Positions 24,402 through 34,162 of a stretch of 34,467 bases of DNA are shown here, piece by piece (positions within the stretch are counted from its first letter, which is position 1; the number at the start of each line of letters is the position of its first letter). The notes beneath the pieces are model-generated. The model did not search any database. It saw nothing but the letters and a program-made list of their open reading frames with translations, and was not told the origin of the DNA. Source of the stretch: a bacterium. GTDB lineage: Bacteria; Bacteroidota; Rhodothermia; Rhodothermales; UBA10348. A program made the position numbers and the translations under genes. The stretch spans positions 1 through 34,467 of the forward strand of contig JABMOI010000139.1 in the NCBI GenBank assembly GCA_013204185.1. The letters run 5' to 3'.

Positions 24402-25700
24402 ATGGACAAGTTAGTTGTTAGAGGCGGAAATCCGTTAACGGGGGATTTACACGTAAGTGGATCAAAAAACACTGCGCTCCCCTTAATGGCTATCGGGTTG
24501 CTAACGAATGGCCCCGTTACGATTAGCCACATCCCGGACCTTAAAGACATATCGACCTTTAGAAAGGTCATTGAGGTGACTGGGGCGACTGTAACGGGAA
24601 GTCCAAGTGACCACCAGTTGATCATTGATGCGTCCAATCTGAATCGACCAGAAGCCCCCTATGAGCTCGTTAAGCGCATGCGAGCTTCGTTTTATATGTT
24701 GGGTGCACTTCTTGGAAGGACAGGGCAGGCTCGTGTTTCGTTGCCTGGCGGTTGCGCCTGGGGGCCGCGCCCGGTCGATCTGCACATTGAAGGATTGAAA
24801 GCGCTCGGAGCTGAAATTGAATTAGACGCTGGCTACGTGGTCGCCAAAGCCACTGGCGGAAGACTACTGGGCGGCAGAGTTCGCTTTGAACCTTCGTCTG
24901 TTGGAGCGACCATAAACGTCCTTCTTGGAGCTGTTTTAGCCCGTGGGGAGTCCATTCTGGAGAATGCAGCCATCGAACCAGATGTGGTCGAATGCTGCCT
25001 TATGCTACAGAAAATGGGAGCCAAAATTGACGGCATAGGAAGTAGAACGCTGCACGTCCAAGGATCGGATACTTTAAACCCAGTGTCCTATACGAACTGT
25101 CCTGATCGAATTGAATTGGGAACGTTTATGATTGCTGCCGCAATTTCAGGGATCCCAGGGAAACCGGTCTCGATTCACCATGCCAATCCAGAGCATCTCG
25201 GCGTTTCATTTATGGAATCGTTCGATCGCACTGGCGCCGGTGTGGAGATTGACGGGTCGACCATCCGGGTTACTGCGCCTGAAGAACTGAGGCCGGTTAG
25301 CGTACGAACAGACGTTTACCCTGGCTTCCCAACAGACCTTCAAGCTCAGTGGACGGTGCTTCTTGCTAAAGCCCATGGAAACTCGAAGGTTTTAGAATCG
25401 ATCTATCCAGACCGCTTCAAACATATTCCCGAGCTTCATAGAATGGGTGTGAATGCGATTGTCGTTGGCGATGAGGTTGTCATTGAGGGCGGAAAACGCA
25501 TTCAGGGCACTTCTGTCATGAGTACTGATTTGCGGGCGAGCGTGTCCTTAGTCCTTGCTGGAATGATTGCAGAAGGCGAAACTCAAATATTGAGGGTTTA
25601 CCATCTCGATCGAGGATACGAACGCGTAGAAGAAAAATTGGCCGCAGCCGGCATCGATATCAAACGGGTCAGTTACGATGAGTGGGCAGATCCAAACTAA
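24402..25700 (+). CDS. murA: UDP-N-acetylglucosamine 1-carboxyvinyltransferase
   Basis: First committed step of peptidoglycan synthesis: transfers enolpyruvate from PEP to UDP-GlcNAc in the cytoplasm. The 432-residue protein has the usual inside-out two-domain fold signatures: SGSKNTALPLMA near the N-terminus, KRMRASFYMLGALLGRTG, and the active-site loop LPGGCAWGPRPVDLHIEGL, with Cys118 as the PEP-binding cysteine (the fosfomycin target). TDVYPGFPTDLQAQ and the C-terminal HLDRGYERVEEKLAAAG match the family. Keeping the cysteine rather than Asp predicts fosfomycin sensitivity of the enzyme itself. It stands alone, divergent from the cysteine desulfurase, and ends 44 bp from the convergent large outer-membrane gene. 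Confidence 0.96.
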   Translation: MDKLVVRGGNPLTGDLHVSGSKNTALPLMAIGLLTNGPVTISHIPDLKDISTFRKVIEVTGATVTGSPSDHQLIIDASNLNRPEAPYELVKRMRASFYMLGALLGRTGQARVSLPGGCAWGPRPVDLHIEGLKALGAEIELDAGYVVAKATGGRLLGGRVRFEPSSVGATINVLLGAVLARGESILENAAIEPDVVECCLMLQKMGAKIDGIGSRTLHVQGSDTLNPVSYTNCPDRIELGTFMIAAAISGIPGKPVSIHHANPEHLGVSFMESFDRTGAGVEIDGSTIRVTAPEELRPVSVRTDVYPGFPTDLQAQWTVLLAKAHGNSKVLESIYPDRFKHIPELHRMGVNAIVVGDEVVIEGGKRIQGTSVMSTDLRASVSLVLAGMIAEGETQILRVYHLDRGYERVEEKLAAAGIDIKRVSYDEWADPN

Positions 25701-25725
25701 TTCGTGGCTTCAATTAGCATGACAA

Positions 25726-25742
25726 CCCCCAGGGGCAGGGGG
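25726..25742. terminator. Short GC hairpin between convergent genes
   Basis: CCCCC (25726-25730) and GGGGG (25738-25742) form a 5-bp stem with a 7-nt loop in the 44-bp gap between murA and the convergent outer-membrane gene. No strong T-run follows on the plus strand. On the minus strand the hairpin follows the large gene but also lacks a T-run. It may be a weak bidirectional terminator. Confidence 0.3.
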
Positions 25743-25744
25743 CC

Positions 25745-28700
25745 TCAAAAACGAGCCATAAATTGCACCCGCCCGGTGTGAATTATGGGGCCGTTTGAAG
25801 GTGAACGACCGTCATAGCTAATGGATGACGTTACCACTTCGCTCAGTTGGGCTCTAAAAGAGAGTCCCCAGATCCATGACTTTCCGGGGCCTCTGCCTTC
25901 GGTTAACTGGTAGGTTTGAAGACCTTGAGATAAGCCAGTGATCTGAGCATTTGACCATTCTACCCTTGCCCGAGCGGTCCATCGTGAGGCTACTTGATAT
26001 TGGCCCGTCAATGGAATCTGAACGGCGCTGACCTTTGTATCGTTACGTCTCTCCGTTCGAGCGGCCCACATCAATCCCGACTGAATCATCCAACGGTCCA
26101 TCGGACGAAAAATGACTTCAGGCTGGATTTCGTATCCGTCAATATCAAATGATCGAGATGCATAGGACGCACTCGATATCTCGTTTTTCCTCGTAAGTCT
26201 GGTTGAGGCTGTCCATTTTGAGTTTGGATGGTATCTGACAAACCCTGTTTGTTCGGCCATCTGTGTTTTCTGCAAGCCAGACGAAAGGTCCGAGAAGCCC
26301 CGTACTTCCACCAACGACAGGTCCAGATCCCAGGTGGTATTGGTCGGCATGAGGCTGATGTCTTGAGCCACACGTACGCGTCCATTTACCGTCTGGCCAG
26401 GCGTTCTAAACGTGCCCATTTGCATTAGATAGATGTGAGATCGTACGTCGTCTTTAGACTTTTCTGTTACCTCAAGCGATGTCCCTAGTCCTATGCGGGA
26501 CAACCTGTTACCGCCTCCCCCTCCTGTTCTTCTAAATCGGAATGAGGCGTTTAAGGAGGTGATAGATTCCAATGAGTCAGATGGGAAATAGGTGAGCGCG
26601 TATTCGCCTTCTCCTGGGATTGTCTCGGGTATGAATTCTTCAATTTGGATCACATCGTCCCCATTAAAGTCCTCCCATACATATTGGCCACGTTCCTGCC
26701 CGGTTCGAATGTAAATTTCTTGCATTCGGGCGGACTGTTCCGACTGCACGGAATACGTCCAATTCAACCTGTTTCCGTCCCGTATTTCCCACTCTCCAAT
26801 CAATCCTAGCATGAGTGAGTTGCGCGCGTTAGGCGTCTGGGAAAGGCTGGATTCTGAGCCTGTTCGCCTCCTCAAGCCCAAACTGATCACGGATCGAAGA
26901 GATGACAGTTCGGAAAACGACCACTTTCCTTGAACCGTTTGAATGGAAAGCTGATTTGATCGAAGCAACACTTCGTTCTCAAATCGCTGTTCAATGGTCA
27001 TATTCACATTGTTAGATTCACTTCCAACTAGGCCTGCTACCCGGAATTCGTCGTAGTTTTTGAGTGGTATTTCAGTACTTACTTGAAGCTGATCACCCGA
27101 AAAGCGCTCCGTTTCCCACTCTAATCCTATGTTGTTGAAAACAGACAACTTCCTTTTCGAGAGTCTTGTCAACATGCCTACCCAATCCGACTTTCGCGCA
27201 AGTCTGGAATCTTGACTGGAGACCCACTGGCCTTGCAAATCAATGGAAGGGCGCGTCTGCTCCGGAATGGCCAGCTTCAAGCGAAGCTTATTGGCATCGA
27301 CCACCTGCCCAATATTGAGCCCGTCATAGCCAATTTCGATCGAGCTTGAGTCCCTAGCGAGGATCATCAAAGAGGTTTTATTGCTTCGCTCCGATTGACC
27401 TTCGATCAGACTTTGACTCACAGATTCTGTGGCACGCGTGAGATTCCATTCGCGTTCATATTCAACATCTCTCGTTCGATCAAAGGTAGAAAAATGAGCA
27501 CTCCTACTTCCCCATTCTGTCTCCGCTGAAAATCGAATCCCGTTCCAGCTAATAGGCTTTAAGCTAAACTGAACACGAGAAGCCGTTCCAGCATCATCTA
27601 GTGCATCAAGGGCTGACAACGTGTTCTGATCGTATTTAGATGTCGCATATTCTACGTTGACGGACGCAAAGCGAAAACCGGTAGATTTGAAGCGTAAACC
27701 CAAGAGCTCCTTTCGGCCCGGCGCAGTTAAGGGCTTTACGGAATCGTAATCCCCATTGCCCTGTCCAACATAGGTGAAAACGATGCCGTTGGAAGTGGAG
27801 GCCGTGGTTGAATTGCCGGCGCGCGTGTAGGAGCCCTTGCCAGAGCCAACGCGCGTAAATGTCACTCTATAAACTAACTCATCGAGTGAAGGAGTTCGGT
27901 CTACTGCCTTAAAAGCAGGCATGCCGTCAAACCCTGTTATACTGAAGTATTGAGTAAATAGCGCTTGAGGATCGTATGCGACCTGGACTGCGCTACTTTT
28001 TAGAACTAACTCGTCCCCCGCTTGGCTAATTAGAACGGAGTCTTGAGCAGTAAACCCAAGCTCTTCAGCAAAATTATCCCCATCTGCCTCTCGTATGGCC
28101 GACACGCCAAATGAAAAGCCCAGTCCGCTTCGCGATAACGGCAGGGAAACTTCTGATTCTGCCGCCAGAAGGCTTCTGGTATATTGATTAGTTGTATACT
28201 CGAATTCGACCCTCACACGACTATCCGATCCCACCAACCGGGCGGGTGTAAATGTTATTTCCGCCGTGGTGTAATCAATAATGTAGTCCGCGTCGAACCC
28301 TCGTTCCTGCAATTGCCCATCGATGTAAATTCGCTCAGTGCCAGGCAAGACAAGAATGAACCGTTCGGACGTTTCTCCTTCAAGCCTGTAAGGACCCTGA
28401 ACACCTTCTCGAATGGATATGAACTGTGACCGATATTTCCCTTTTGATGTGCTTCCAATGATTTGAAGCTCACCTTTGGAACGCCCGCTTGAGGATAGAC
28501 TGAACGGGTTTGTAGCCAGTTCAACCCCTTGAATTCGGCGCTTTACGCGCGTGAAATTGCCTTTTTGTAAGGAGATATCAATATCTCCAAGTGAAACGCG
28601 CCCCTTGCCCGATTCTAAGGCGATATACACCTGATCAAACTGATCTAGTCTACTGGTTGTGCCTTCGGGCAAAAGCGGACTGTCCTCATCCGTTAAAACA

Positions 28701-29257
28701 GCTCGGACGTTGATGCTATCCGTTATCTCCCCTTCTACTTCCAACCTTAATCCCGATTCCACAGACGCATCTCGGCCCGTCCCAGACATCACTCCTCGGG
28801 TAATGGACCCTGAACTCCGGATTCGCTGAGAAATCCGTGCCGCGTTCACCCTCGTTTTGCTACCTAATTCACCCGACTCATCCGATTTCTCCCAGAGTCG
28901 GTACTCCTGCTCTAGGTCAAGCGGGATAAACTGATACGAGGCCACAAATGAGAACGATGAATCTGGCCCAACATCGGTAAACGTGATAAATCCCTGCCGA
29001 AAATCCACAACAAAGGAGGTAACCGGCAGCACCCTACCATTGGACCAAACCTTCAGACTCGATTTTACCAGATATGGACGAATCAGAAACGGCCCACCAC
29101 CCGTGACAAAGAGTGTATCTATTCGAGCAGGTAAAGCAGATTTGTATTCTTTCGAAACGGTGCCTTCTTGGGCCCAAGCCGCTTTTGGTAACCAGAAATG
29201 TAAAAAGCACAACATTCCGCAGATCAATAAGACCACCGACGCTCGCCTTTGGGGCAA
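25745..29257 (-). CDS. Large predicted outer-membrane beta-barrel protein, unnamed
   Basis: I do not recognise a named family. The 1170-residue product has a signal peptide (about 1-29, ending AAWA-QEG) and a beta-rich N-terminal region. That region includes RVSLGDIDISLQKGNFTRVKRRIQG (about 215-240), then EGVQGPYRL and VLPGTERIYIDGQ near 300-330, and DYIIDYTTAEITFTP. The rest is long alternating-pattern sequence ending in VQFMARF, a C-terminal Phe typical of BAM substrates. YVWEDFNGDDVIQIEEF carries an EF-hand-like loop (D863, N865, D867, E874), which recalls loops seen in SprA and related Bacteroidota surface proteins. The start is TTG at 29257 (Met by convention); no ATG gives a full signal. 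An export channel or surface scaffold is possible; the function is unknown. Confidence 0.72.
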   Translation of the reverse strand: MPQRRASVVLLICGMLCFLHFWLPKAAWAQEGTVSKEYKSALPARIDTLFVTGGGPFLIRPYLVKSSLKVWSNGRVLPVTSFVVDFRQGFITFTDVGPDSSFSFVASYQFIPLDLEQEYRLWEKSDESGELGSKTRVNAARISQRIRSSGSITRGVMSGTGRDASVESGLRLEVEGEITDSINVRAVLTDEDSPLLPEGTTSRLDQFDQVYIALESGKGRVSLGDIDISLQKGNFTRVKRRIQGVELATNPFSLSSSGRSKGELQIIGSTSKGKYRSQFISIREGVQGPYRLEGETSERFILVLPGTERIYIDGQLQERGFDADYIIDYTTAEITFTPARLVGSDSRVRVEFEYTTNQYTRSLLAAESEVSLPLSRSGLGFSFGVSAIREADGDNFAEELGFTAQDSVLISQAGDELVLKSSAVQVAYDPQALFTQYFSITGFDGMPAFKAVDRTPSLDELVYRVTFTRVGSGKGSYTRAGNSTTASTSNGIVFTYVGQGNGDYDSVKPLTAPGRKELLGLRFKSTGFRFASVNVEYATSKYDQNTLSALDALDDAGTASRVQFSLKPISWNGIRFSAETEWGSRSAHFSTFDRTRDVEYEREWNLTRATESVSQSLIEGQSERSNKTSLMILARDSSSIEIGYDGLNIGQVVDANKLRLKLAIPEQTRPSIDLQGQWVSSQDSRLARKSDWVGMLTRLSKRKLSVFNNIGLEWETERFSGDQLQVSTEIPLKNYDEFRVAGLVGSESNNVNMTIEQRFENEVLLRSNQLSIQTVQGKWSFSELSSLRSVISLGLRRRTGSESSLSQTPNARNSLMLGLIGEWEIRDGNRLNWTYSVQSEQSARMQEIYIRTGQERGQYVWEDFNGDDVIQIEEFIPETIPGEGEYALTYFPSDSLESITSLNASFRFRRTGGGGGNRLSRIGLGTSLEVTEKSKDDVRSHIYLMQMGTFRTPGQTVNGRVRVAQDISLMPTNTTWDLDLSLVEVRGFSDLSSGLQKTQMAEQTGFVRYHPNSKWTASTRLTRKNEISSASYASRSFDIDGYEIQPEVIFRPMDRWMIQSGLMWAARTERRNDTKVSAVQIPLTGQYQVASRWTARARVEWSNAQITGLSQGLQTYQLTEGRGPGKSWIWGLSFRAQLSEVVTSSISYDGRSPSNGPIIHTGRVQFMARF

Positions 29258-29442
29258 TCTTGCGAGTTTTACTTTTCCAGGATGAATAAATGCGCTCAGA
29301 GTCTTACTTGCATGTTGGCATGAATACAGGCTCTACCCCACAATTAGAAGGCGGTTTCCTTTACTCATTGACTGACCTTCTTCGCTTGCTGCATCAAACT
29401 GAACACCCTACATTCATCAGACTTCATCGAACCATAAAAGCC

Positions 29443-30831
29443 ATGTCAACACTAGGAACTGAACAAAACCCCTGGCGCATTGCCGTAATTGGAGCTGGCC
29501 CTGCCGGTTTTTATGCCACCGAGCATTTTTTCAAACAGGCTGAAATCGCAGTGCAAGTCGATGTTTTTGATCGACTTCCGACTCCCTACGGTCTGGTTCG
29601 ATCCGGCGTTGCTCCCGATCACGAGAAAATTAAGAATGTGACCCGTGTCTTCGACAAAACGGCGAGTAACCCGAAATTTCGTTTTTTTGGGAATGTTGAG
29701 TTCGGAAAACATATTTATTTGAAGGACCTGCAGCAATATTATCATGCGGTCTATTTTTCTACAGGCTCCTTGGTCGATCGAAAGTTATCAATTCCTGGGG
29801 AAGACCTGCCGCGGAGCCACTCTGCGACAGAATTTGTCGCGTGGTACAATGGGCATCCAGACTTTCGCGATCTGAATTTTGATTTGAGTCAGGAGACTGT
29901 CGCAGTTGTTGGAGTTGGAAACGTAGCTGTTGACGTTGCCAGAATTCTTTGTAAAACTGTCGAGGAGCTCAAATCCACCGATATTGCAGATTATGCACTT
30001 GATGCTCTCCGTAAAAGCCGGGTCAAAGAAGTGATTTTGATGGGACGGCGAGGTCCGTCTCAAGCCGCTTTTTCGCTCAAAGAAATTAAAGAAATGGGTG
30101 AATTAGAAGATGCTTCTGCACTCACCCTGCCGGAAGAAATGGCGCTCGATGAGCACAGCGCAGCAGCTCTTGAGGCAAACCCCGATAGAATGACGGAAAA
30201 ATCGATTGAGGTACTGAACGGGTTCTTGGGAGGTACTAAAGCAGATGCGTCTAGAACCTGCAGCATTCGTTTTTTAGTTTCTCCCACAGCGCTCAGCCCA
30301 GCCGCTGACGGTGGCGTTGGCTCAATGAGTGTTGTCAGAAACAAAATTGAACCTGGATCACATGGTCGTTTGTCATCAACGGCAACTGATACCACGTTTG
30401 AATGGCCTGTTGGACTGGTATTTCGAAGCGTTGGGTATCGTGGGGAGGCCTTACCAGACATTCCATTCAGGGAAGATTGGGGCGTGATTAGAAACGATAA
30501 GGGACGCATTGTGGCCGAAGACGGAGCGCACCAAATTGGCTGTTATGCAGGAGGCTGGATTAAACGCGGTCCATCGGGAGTCATTGGTACCAATAAACCA
30601 GACGCCGTTGAAACGGTCGAGTGCATGATTGAAGACCTGAATTCAGGCAATCACTTCTCGCCGACTGAATCAGACATTGAAACGTTGGTTCTTCAGAGAC
30701 AGCCGCACCGCTTTACCTATGCAGACTGGCTGGCCCTCAATGAAATCGAGAGTGGCAAAGGAGTTGCAAGCGGACGGCCTCGCGTCAAGTTCACTTCTGC
30801 TGCGGAAATGGTTGCAGCACTGGGAAAATAA
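29443..30831 (+). CDS. Ferredoxin/adrenodoxin-type NADP+ reductase (FprA-like)
   Basis: A flavoprotein passing electrons between NADPH and ferredoxin, of the adrenodoxin-reductase/FprA class rather than the plant-type FNR. From the ATG at 29443 it has 462 residues, normal for the class. The FAD Rossmann motif is G17-AGPAG in RIAVIGAGPAGFYATEHFF, and the NADP-binding motif is VGVGNVAVDVARIL. YGLVRSGVAPDHEKIKNVTRVF and RRGPSQAAFSLKE are family signatures, as is GWIKRGPSGVIGTNKPDA near the C-terminus. A longer frame from an ATG at 29290 adds 51 residues without family similarity and was rejected. The 185 bp upstream, shared with the divergent outer-membrane gene, must hold both promoters. Confidence 0.92.
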   Translation: MSTLGTEQNPWRIAVIGAGPAGFYATEHFFKQAEIAVQVDVFDRLPTPYGLVRSGVAPDHEKIKNVTRVFDKTASNPKFRFFGNVEFGKHIYLKDLQQYYHAVYFSTGSLVDRKLSIPGEDLPRSHSATEFVAWYNGHPDFRDLNFDLSQETVAVVGVGNVAVDVARILCKTVEELKSTDIADYALDALRKSRVKEVILMGRRGPSQAAFSLKEIKEMGELEDASALTLPEEMALDEHSAAALEANPDRMTEKSIEVLNGFLGGTKADASRTCSIRFLVSPTALSPAADGGVGSMSVVRNKIEPGSHGRLSSTATDTTFEWPVGLVFRSVGYRGEALPDIPFREDWGVIRNDKGRIVAEDGAHQIGCYAGGWIKRGPSGVIGTNKPDAVETVECMIEDLNSGNHFSPTESDIETLVLQRQPHRFTYADWLALNEIESGKGVASGRPRVKFTSAAEMVAALGK

Positions 30832-30874
30832 CGGAGCGCTAAGCCCGCGCGTTGACGGCCTTTGCGCTTGCCGC

Positions 30875-31087
30875 TTACACTACTTGACAAGAAACCATCG
30901 GGTAGCCTTCATCCTCCAATACGGTGGTTATTTCGCTGAGCACTTTGTCTATGTGAGCAGATTCCACAATGGCACTGCCTATCTGGACGTGTTCTACTTC
31001 GATTCCGTCAACTGTTGCGAGTGCCTCTTTAACTGCCTTCACGCAGTGACCACAGCTCATTCCTTCTAGGGTAAGTTCGTGTTTCAT
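30875..31087 (-). CDS. copZ: Copper chaperone, HMA-domain (CopZ-like)
   Basis: A 70-residue soluble heavy-metal-associated domain that carries Cu(I) to the adjacent ATPase. The metal motif GMSCGHC (Cys12, Cys15) follows a short beta strand, and the length fits CopZ/Atx1. It lies 52 bp downstream of copA on the same strand and is very likely co-transcribed, which fits a chaperone-exporter pair. A Hg or Zn role is possible but less likely given the CPC-type P1B-1 ATPase next door. Confidence 0.9.
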   Translation of the reverse strand: MKHELTLEGMSCGHCVKAVKEALATVDGIEVEHVQIGSAIVESAHIDKVLSEITTVLEDEGYPMVSCQVV

Positions 31088-31139
31088 GTTCGTTTTGTTG
31101 GATAAGAGTCTACTGAATCTGAATTTGGTACTATGTGGG

Positions 31140-33557
31140 TCAGAGAGACCCTGAATTCTTTAATCTGAGGCTGTTAGTAACCACCGAAACGCTCGAAAGC
31201 GCCATGGCTGCGGAAGCCAAAATAGGGCTGAGTACAATTCCGAAAACAGGGAAAAGCACTCCCGCTGCTATCGGAATACAAATGATGTTGTAAACGAAGG
31301 CAAAAAACAGATTTTGCTTGATCGTCGTCATGGTCTGCCTTGATAAGAGGATGGCCGAGGCAACGAGTTTTAGATCACTTGTCATCAATGTGATATCGGC
31401 GGACTCCATTGCAATGTCTGAGCCACTCCGAACCGCTAGGCCCACATCAGATTGCGTTAGAGCCGGCGCGTCGTTGATTCCATCTCCAACCATGGCAACA
31501 CAGGAATCATTTTCTTGAAGCTTTTTGATAGCGTCTACTTTCTCGCCCGGCAATAACCCGGCGAAATACTTCTTTATCCCAAGAATGTTAGCTACTCGCT
31601 CGGCCGCCACTAGGGAATCCCCGGTAAGCATTACCACTTCAATTTCCATCTCGTTTAGATCGAGAATGGCCGATTGGGTTGATTCCCTAATTTTGTCTCC
31701 GACCTGGATACTGCCAATACATTCGCCATCAAAAGCGACATGAAACACAGAGGTCGCTTCCTCATGAATGTCTGGCTCTTCAACCTGAATGCCTTTCTCG
31801 GTCAAAAACGAATTGCTACCAACAAGAACTTCTTTCCCGTCAACAAATCCACCAGCGCCCTTCCCCGTTTCTGAATAAAACTCTTGAGATGGCGCCCAGT
31901 CGACTGCCTGATCTTTCGCTTCTTTGAGCACCGCACGTCCTAGTGGATGCTCCGAGTGAACTTCGACGGACGAGGCATAAGCAAGCACTTCGTCGGCAGA
32001 AAATGAACCGTTGATTGAAACATGGACCACCTGAGGTTTTCCTTCTGTCAACGTCCCAGTTTTATCCACGGCAACAATCTTGATTTTATTCGCTCGCTGC
32101 AACGCTTCTGCGTTCCTGACTAATATTCCGAGTTTAGCAGCTTTGCCGGTCCCAACAACAATCGCTGTAGGAGTAGCCAAGCCCAAGGCGCAAGGACACG
32201 CAATGATGAGTACCGATACAAACCGAAGTAGTGCATTGGTCGTCACAGGATCTGGCCCATAGACCAGCCAAACAAGCCCTGTGGCTATAGCGATTACTAG
32301 GACGGTGGGTACAAAGATTGCAGATATTCTATCAGCCAAATCCTGAATGGGTGCTTTTGAAGCGGCTGATCTACGTACCAAATCAATGATCTGGTTGAGC
32401 ACGGTGTCTTTTCCCGTTCTCGTTACCTCGACAACGATCGAGCCGGTTGTATTCTGAGTTCCAGTTGAAACCCGGTCCCCTTCTTGCTTTATCGCAGGAA
32501 TTGACTCGCCTGTCAACATGCTTTCGTCTACGGCACTTGAACCCTCTTTAACTCGGCCATCGACGGGTACTTGCTCTCCAGGACGTACTCGCACCCACAT
32601 CCCCAATTCAACGTCAGAAGCGCCAATGGTCTGATCGCCGGCTTTGGTAACCTGCGTAACGGTAGTTGGCTTCAACGCCATAAGGGAAGCAATGGCTTGT
32701 CCCGTCTTTCCCTTTGCACGTTCCTCGAGCAGCCTACCAAATAAAATGAGCGTTACAATGAGCGCTGCCGCTTCAAAATACACCTCTGGCATATCCGAGC
32801 CGGGCGATTGAAACCAGGTCGGAAAAAAGGTTGAACCCGTGCTATATGTGTACGCCGAAGCCACGCCGAGCGCAACCAGCGTGTTCATATCGGCGGCGCC
32901 GTGCTTAAGCGAAGTCCATGCCCCCGAAAAGAAAGGCCAACCCGAATAAAACACGACCGGTGTGGCCAGCACAAACTGAACGAAATGCTCATAAGGGATG
33001 TGAATCAGGCCGTGGCTCATTGCCAATATGGCGAGCGGAACGCTAAGTGCCAGAGCAATCCAAAACCGGCGCTTTGTAACCTTTAGCCTCTTCTTACTAT
33101 CCTCGTGAGGATCAATAACGCCTTCGTCCTGGGAAGCAGAAGACCCGAACTCTCGAAACAACCGGGCCAATTCCCCACCGGATACAATTTGAGTTATGTA
33201 CTGTACAACAACCTCCACTTCGCTACCTTCGCTCTTTAACTGAGCATCCAGTATCCCGTTGGTGCGCAACAACTTATCGACGAGTTCTTGTGCACTTACT
33301 AACGCATTTGGTCCGGCCACTCGCGTTTCGGCAATTGCTTTTCTAACGCCATATCCGGTTTTCTCGATCGTAGAAACCACGTCTCGAAGTGAGGCTCCAC
33401 CTAACCCTGAATGAACGATAGCCTCTTCAGACGCATAGCTTACCGTGGCCGATTTAACACCATCTGATTTGGACAATTTGCGTTCGATACGCAATGCACA
33501 AGCGGCGCACGTCATCCCTTCAACTGGAATGATTACTTCATTTACTTCATCTGCCAT
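31140..33557 (-). CDS. copA: Cu(I)-exporting P1B-type ATPase
   Basis: A membrane ATPase pumping Cu(I) out of the cytoplasm. The 805-residue protein has an N-terminal HMA domain with GMTCAAC (C17, C20). A second HMA-like stretch (about 77-145) has lost its CxxC. Transmembrane pairs start near 165. The actuator TGES (MLTGESIPA) and the metal-translocating CPC in the membrane (C454-P-C456) are present. The phosphorylation motif is DKTGTLT (D498), with the nucleotide-domain HP in [10 protein letters not shown] and the hinge [11 protein letters not shown]-terminal transmembrane metal-site residues YN ([10 protein letters not shown]) and MxxSS (MALSSVS) mark subgroup P1B-1 (Cu+/Ag+). It is transcribed toward copZ. 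No copper regulator (CueR/CsoR) is visible. Confidence 0.95.
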   Translation of the reverse strand: MADEVNEVIIPVEGMTCAACALRIERKLSKSDGVKSATVSYASEEAIVHSGLGGASLRDVVSTIEKTGYGVRKAIAETRVAGPNALVSAQELVDKLLRTNGILDAQLKSEGSEVEVVVQYITQIVSGGELARLFREFGSSASQDEGVIDPHEDSKKRLKVTKRRFWIALALSVPLAILAMSHGLIHIPYEHFVQFVLATPVVFYSGWPFFSGAWTSLKHGAADMNTLVALGVASAYTYSTGSTFFPTWFQSPGSDMPEVYFEAAALIVTLILFGRLLEERAKGKTGQAIASLMALKPTTVTQVTKAGDQTIGASDVELGMWVRVRPGEQVPVDGRVKEGSSAVDESMLTGESIPAIKQEGDRVSTGTQNTTGSIVVEVTRTGKDTVLNQIIDLVRRSAASKAPIQDLADRISAIFVPTVLVIAIATGLVWLVYGPDPVTTNALLRFVSVLIIACPCALGLATPTAIVVGTGKAAKLGILVRNAEALQRANKIKIVAVDKTGTLTEGKPQVVHVSINGSFSADEVLAYASSVEVHSEHPLGRAVLKEAKDQAVDWAPSQEFYSETGKGAGGFVDGKEVLVGSNSFLTEKGIQVEEPDIHEEATSVFHVAFDGECIGSIQVGDKIRESTQSAILDLNEMEIEVVMLTGDSLVAAERVANILGIKKYFAGLLPGEKVDAIKKLQENDSCVAMVGDGINDAPALTQSDVGLAVRSGSDIAMESADITLMTSDLKLVASAILLSRQTMTTIKQNLFFAFVYNIICIPIAAGVLFPVFGIVLSPILASAAMALSSVSVVTNSLRLKNSGSL

Positions 33558-33595
33558 AATCTGCCTTCCGCCTTAACATGCTTTGCCCGGGCGCG

Positions 33596-33615
33596 CCTTG
33601 GCGCTCCTTGGCGCT
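33596..33615. repeat. Two tandem 10-bp repeats upstream of copA
   Basis: CCTTGGCGCT occurs twice head-to-tail (33596-33605, 33606-33615) in the 101-bp gap before copA, next to the palindrome-like GGGCGCGCC. It could be a regulator site for the copper genes or a small slippage duplication; only the repeat itself is seen. Confidence 0.35.
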
Positions 33616-33658
33616 CCCGTACTATATACAACTCTTTGACTCAGGCAACGTGTAAACG

Positions 33659-34162
33659 TTACAGCCTTTTTCCAGACAGCGCATCGAAAAAGGAAAGCGC
33701 CTCGGGGTCAAAAGAGAGCTCAATCCGATCGCCATCGGCTGGTAGATTATGTGCCGGTAATCTGGCAACTAATACCGTGTCCTGAACCCTAATATGGACG
33801 ATTGTTTCATTTCCTAACGGTTCGACTACTTCCACGTTGCCAAGTATCTTCTGGGAGAGATGCTGCTCAGGAGTGGGAATAAAAAACGCTTCAGGACGAA
33901 TACCAACCACGACCTTGGTTCCAGACTCAATTGCCGTTTGGGTATCCAAGAGGTCTTCAGCGTTAACGGAGCAGTTTAAATCGACTAAATCAAATTGATT
34001 GGGCCCCTTGGATGAAGCGACAGCTTCAACCAAATTGATAGACGGACTGCCAATGAAGGAGGCCACAAAAATGGATGCAGGCTTGTTATAGACCACTAGG
34101 GGCTCATCCACTTGGAGAATTTCACCTTTTTCCATCACCACAATTCGTTGCCCCATGGTCAT
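33659..34162 (-). CDS. ABC transporter ATPase (MalK/UgpC type), C-terminal part only
   Basis: The C-terminal 167 residues of a carbohydrate-type ABC ATPase with regulatory TOBE/OB domains. The first trusted residues are MTMGQRIVVMEKGEILQVDEP, directly after the family's THDQxEA H-loop. FIGSPSINL, VVGIRPE, VVEPLGNETIVH and the final FDPEALSFFDALSGKRL are typical of the TOBE region. Walker A, signature motif and Walker B are all absent because the sequence changes identity at about 34151-34162. The continuous minus-strand frame extends to 34399, but its first roughly 79 residues are not ATPase-like and belong to the antisense of a different gene. The intact gene would be about 360-370 residues. 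It is upstream of copA on the same strand. Confidence 0.85.
   Translation of the reverse strand: MTMGQRIVVMEKGEILQVDEPLVVYNKPASIFVASFIGSPSINLVEAVASSKGPNQFDLVDLNCSVNAEDLLDTQTAIESGTKVVVGIRPEAFFIPTPEQHLSQKILGNVEVVEPLGNETIVHIRVQDTVLVARLPAHNLPADGDRIELSFDPEALSFFDALSGKRL

Noticed and set aside
29290-29442. 51-residue N-terminal extension of the ferredoxin-NADP reductase
   Set aside because: No similarity to the family, whose members begin just before the FAD motif; ATG 29443 fits better.
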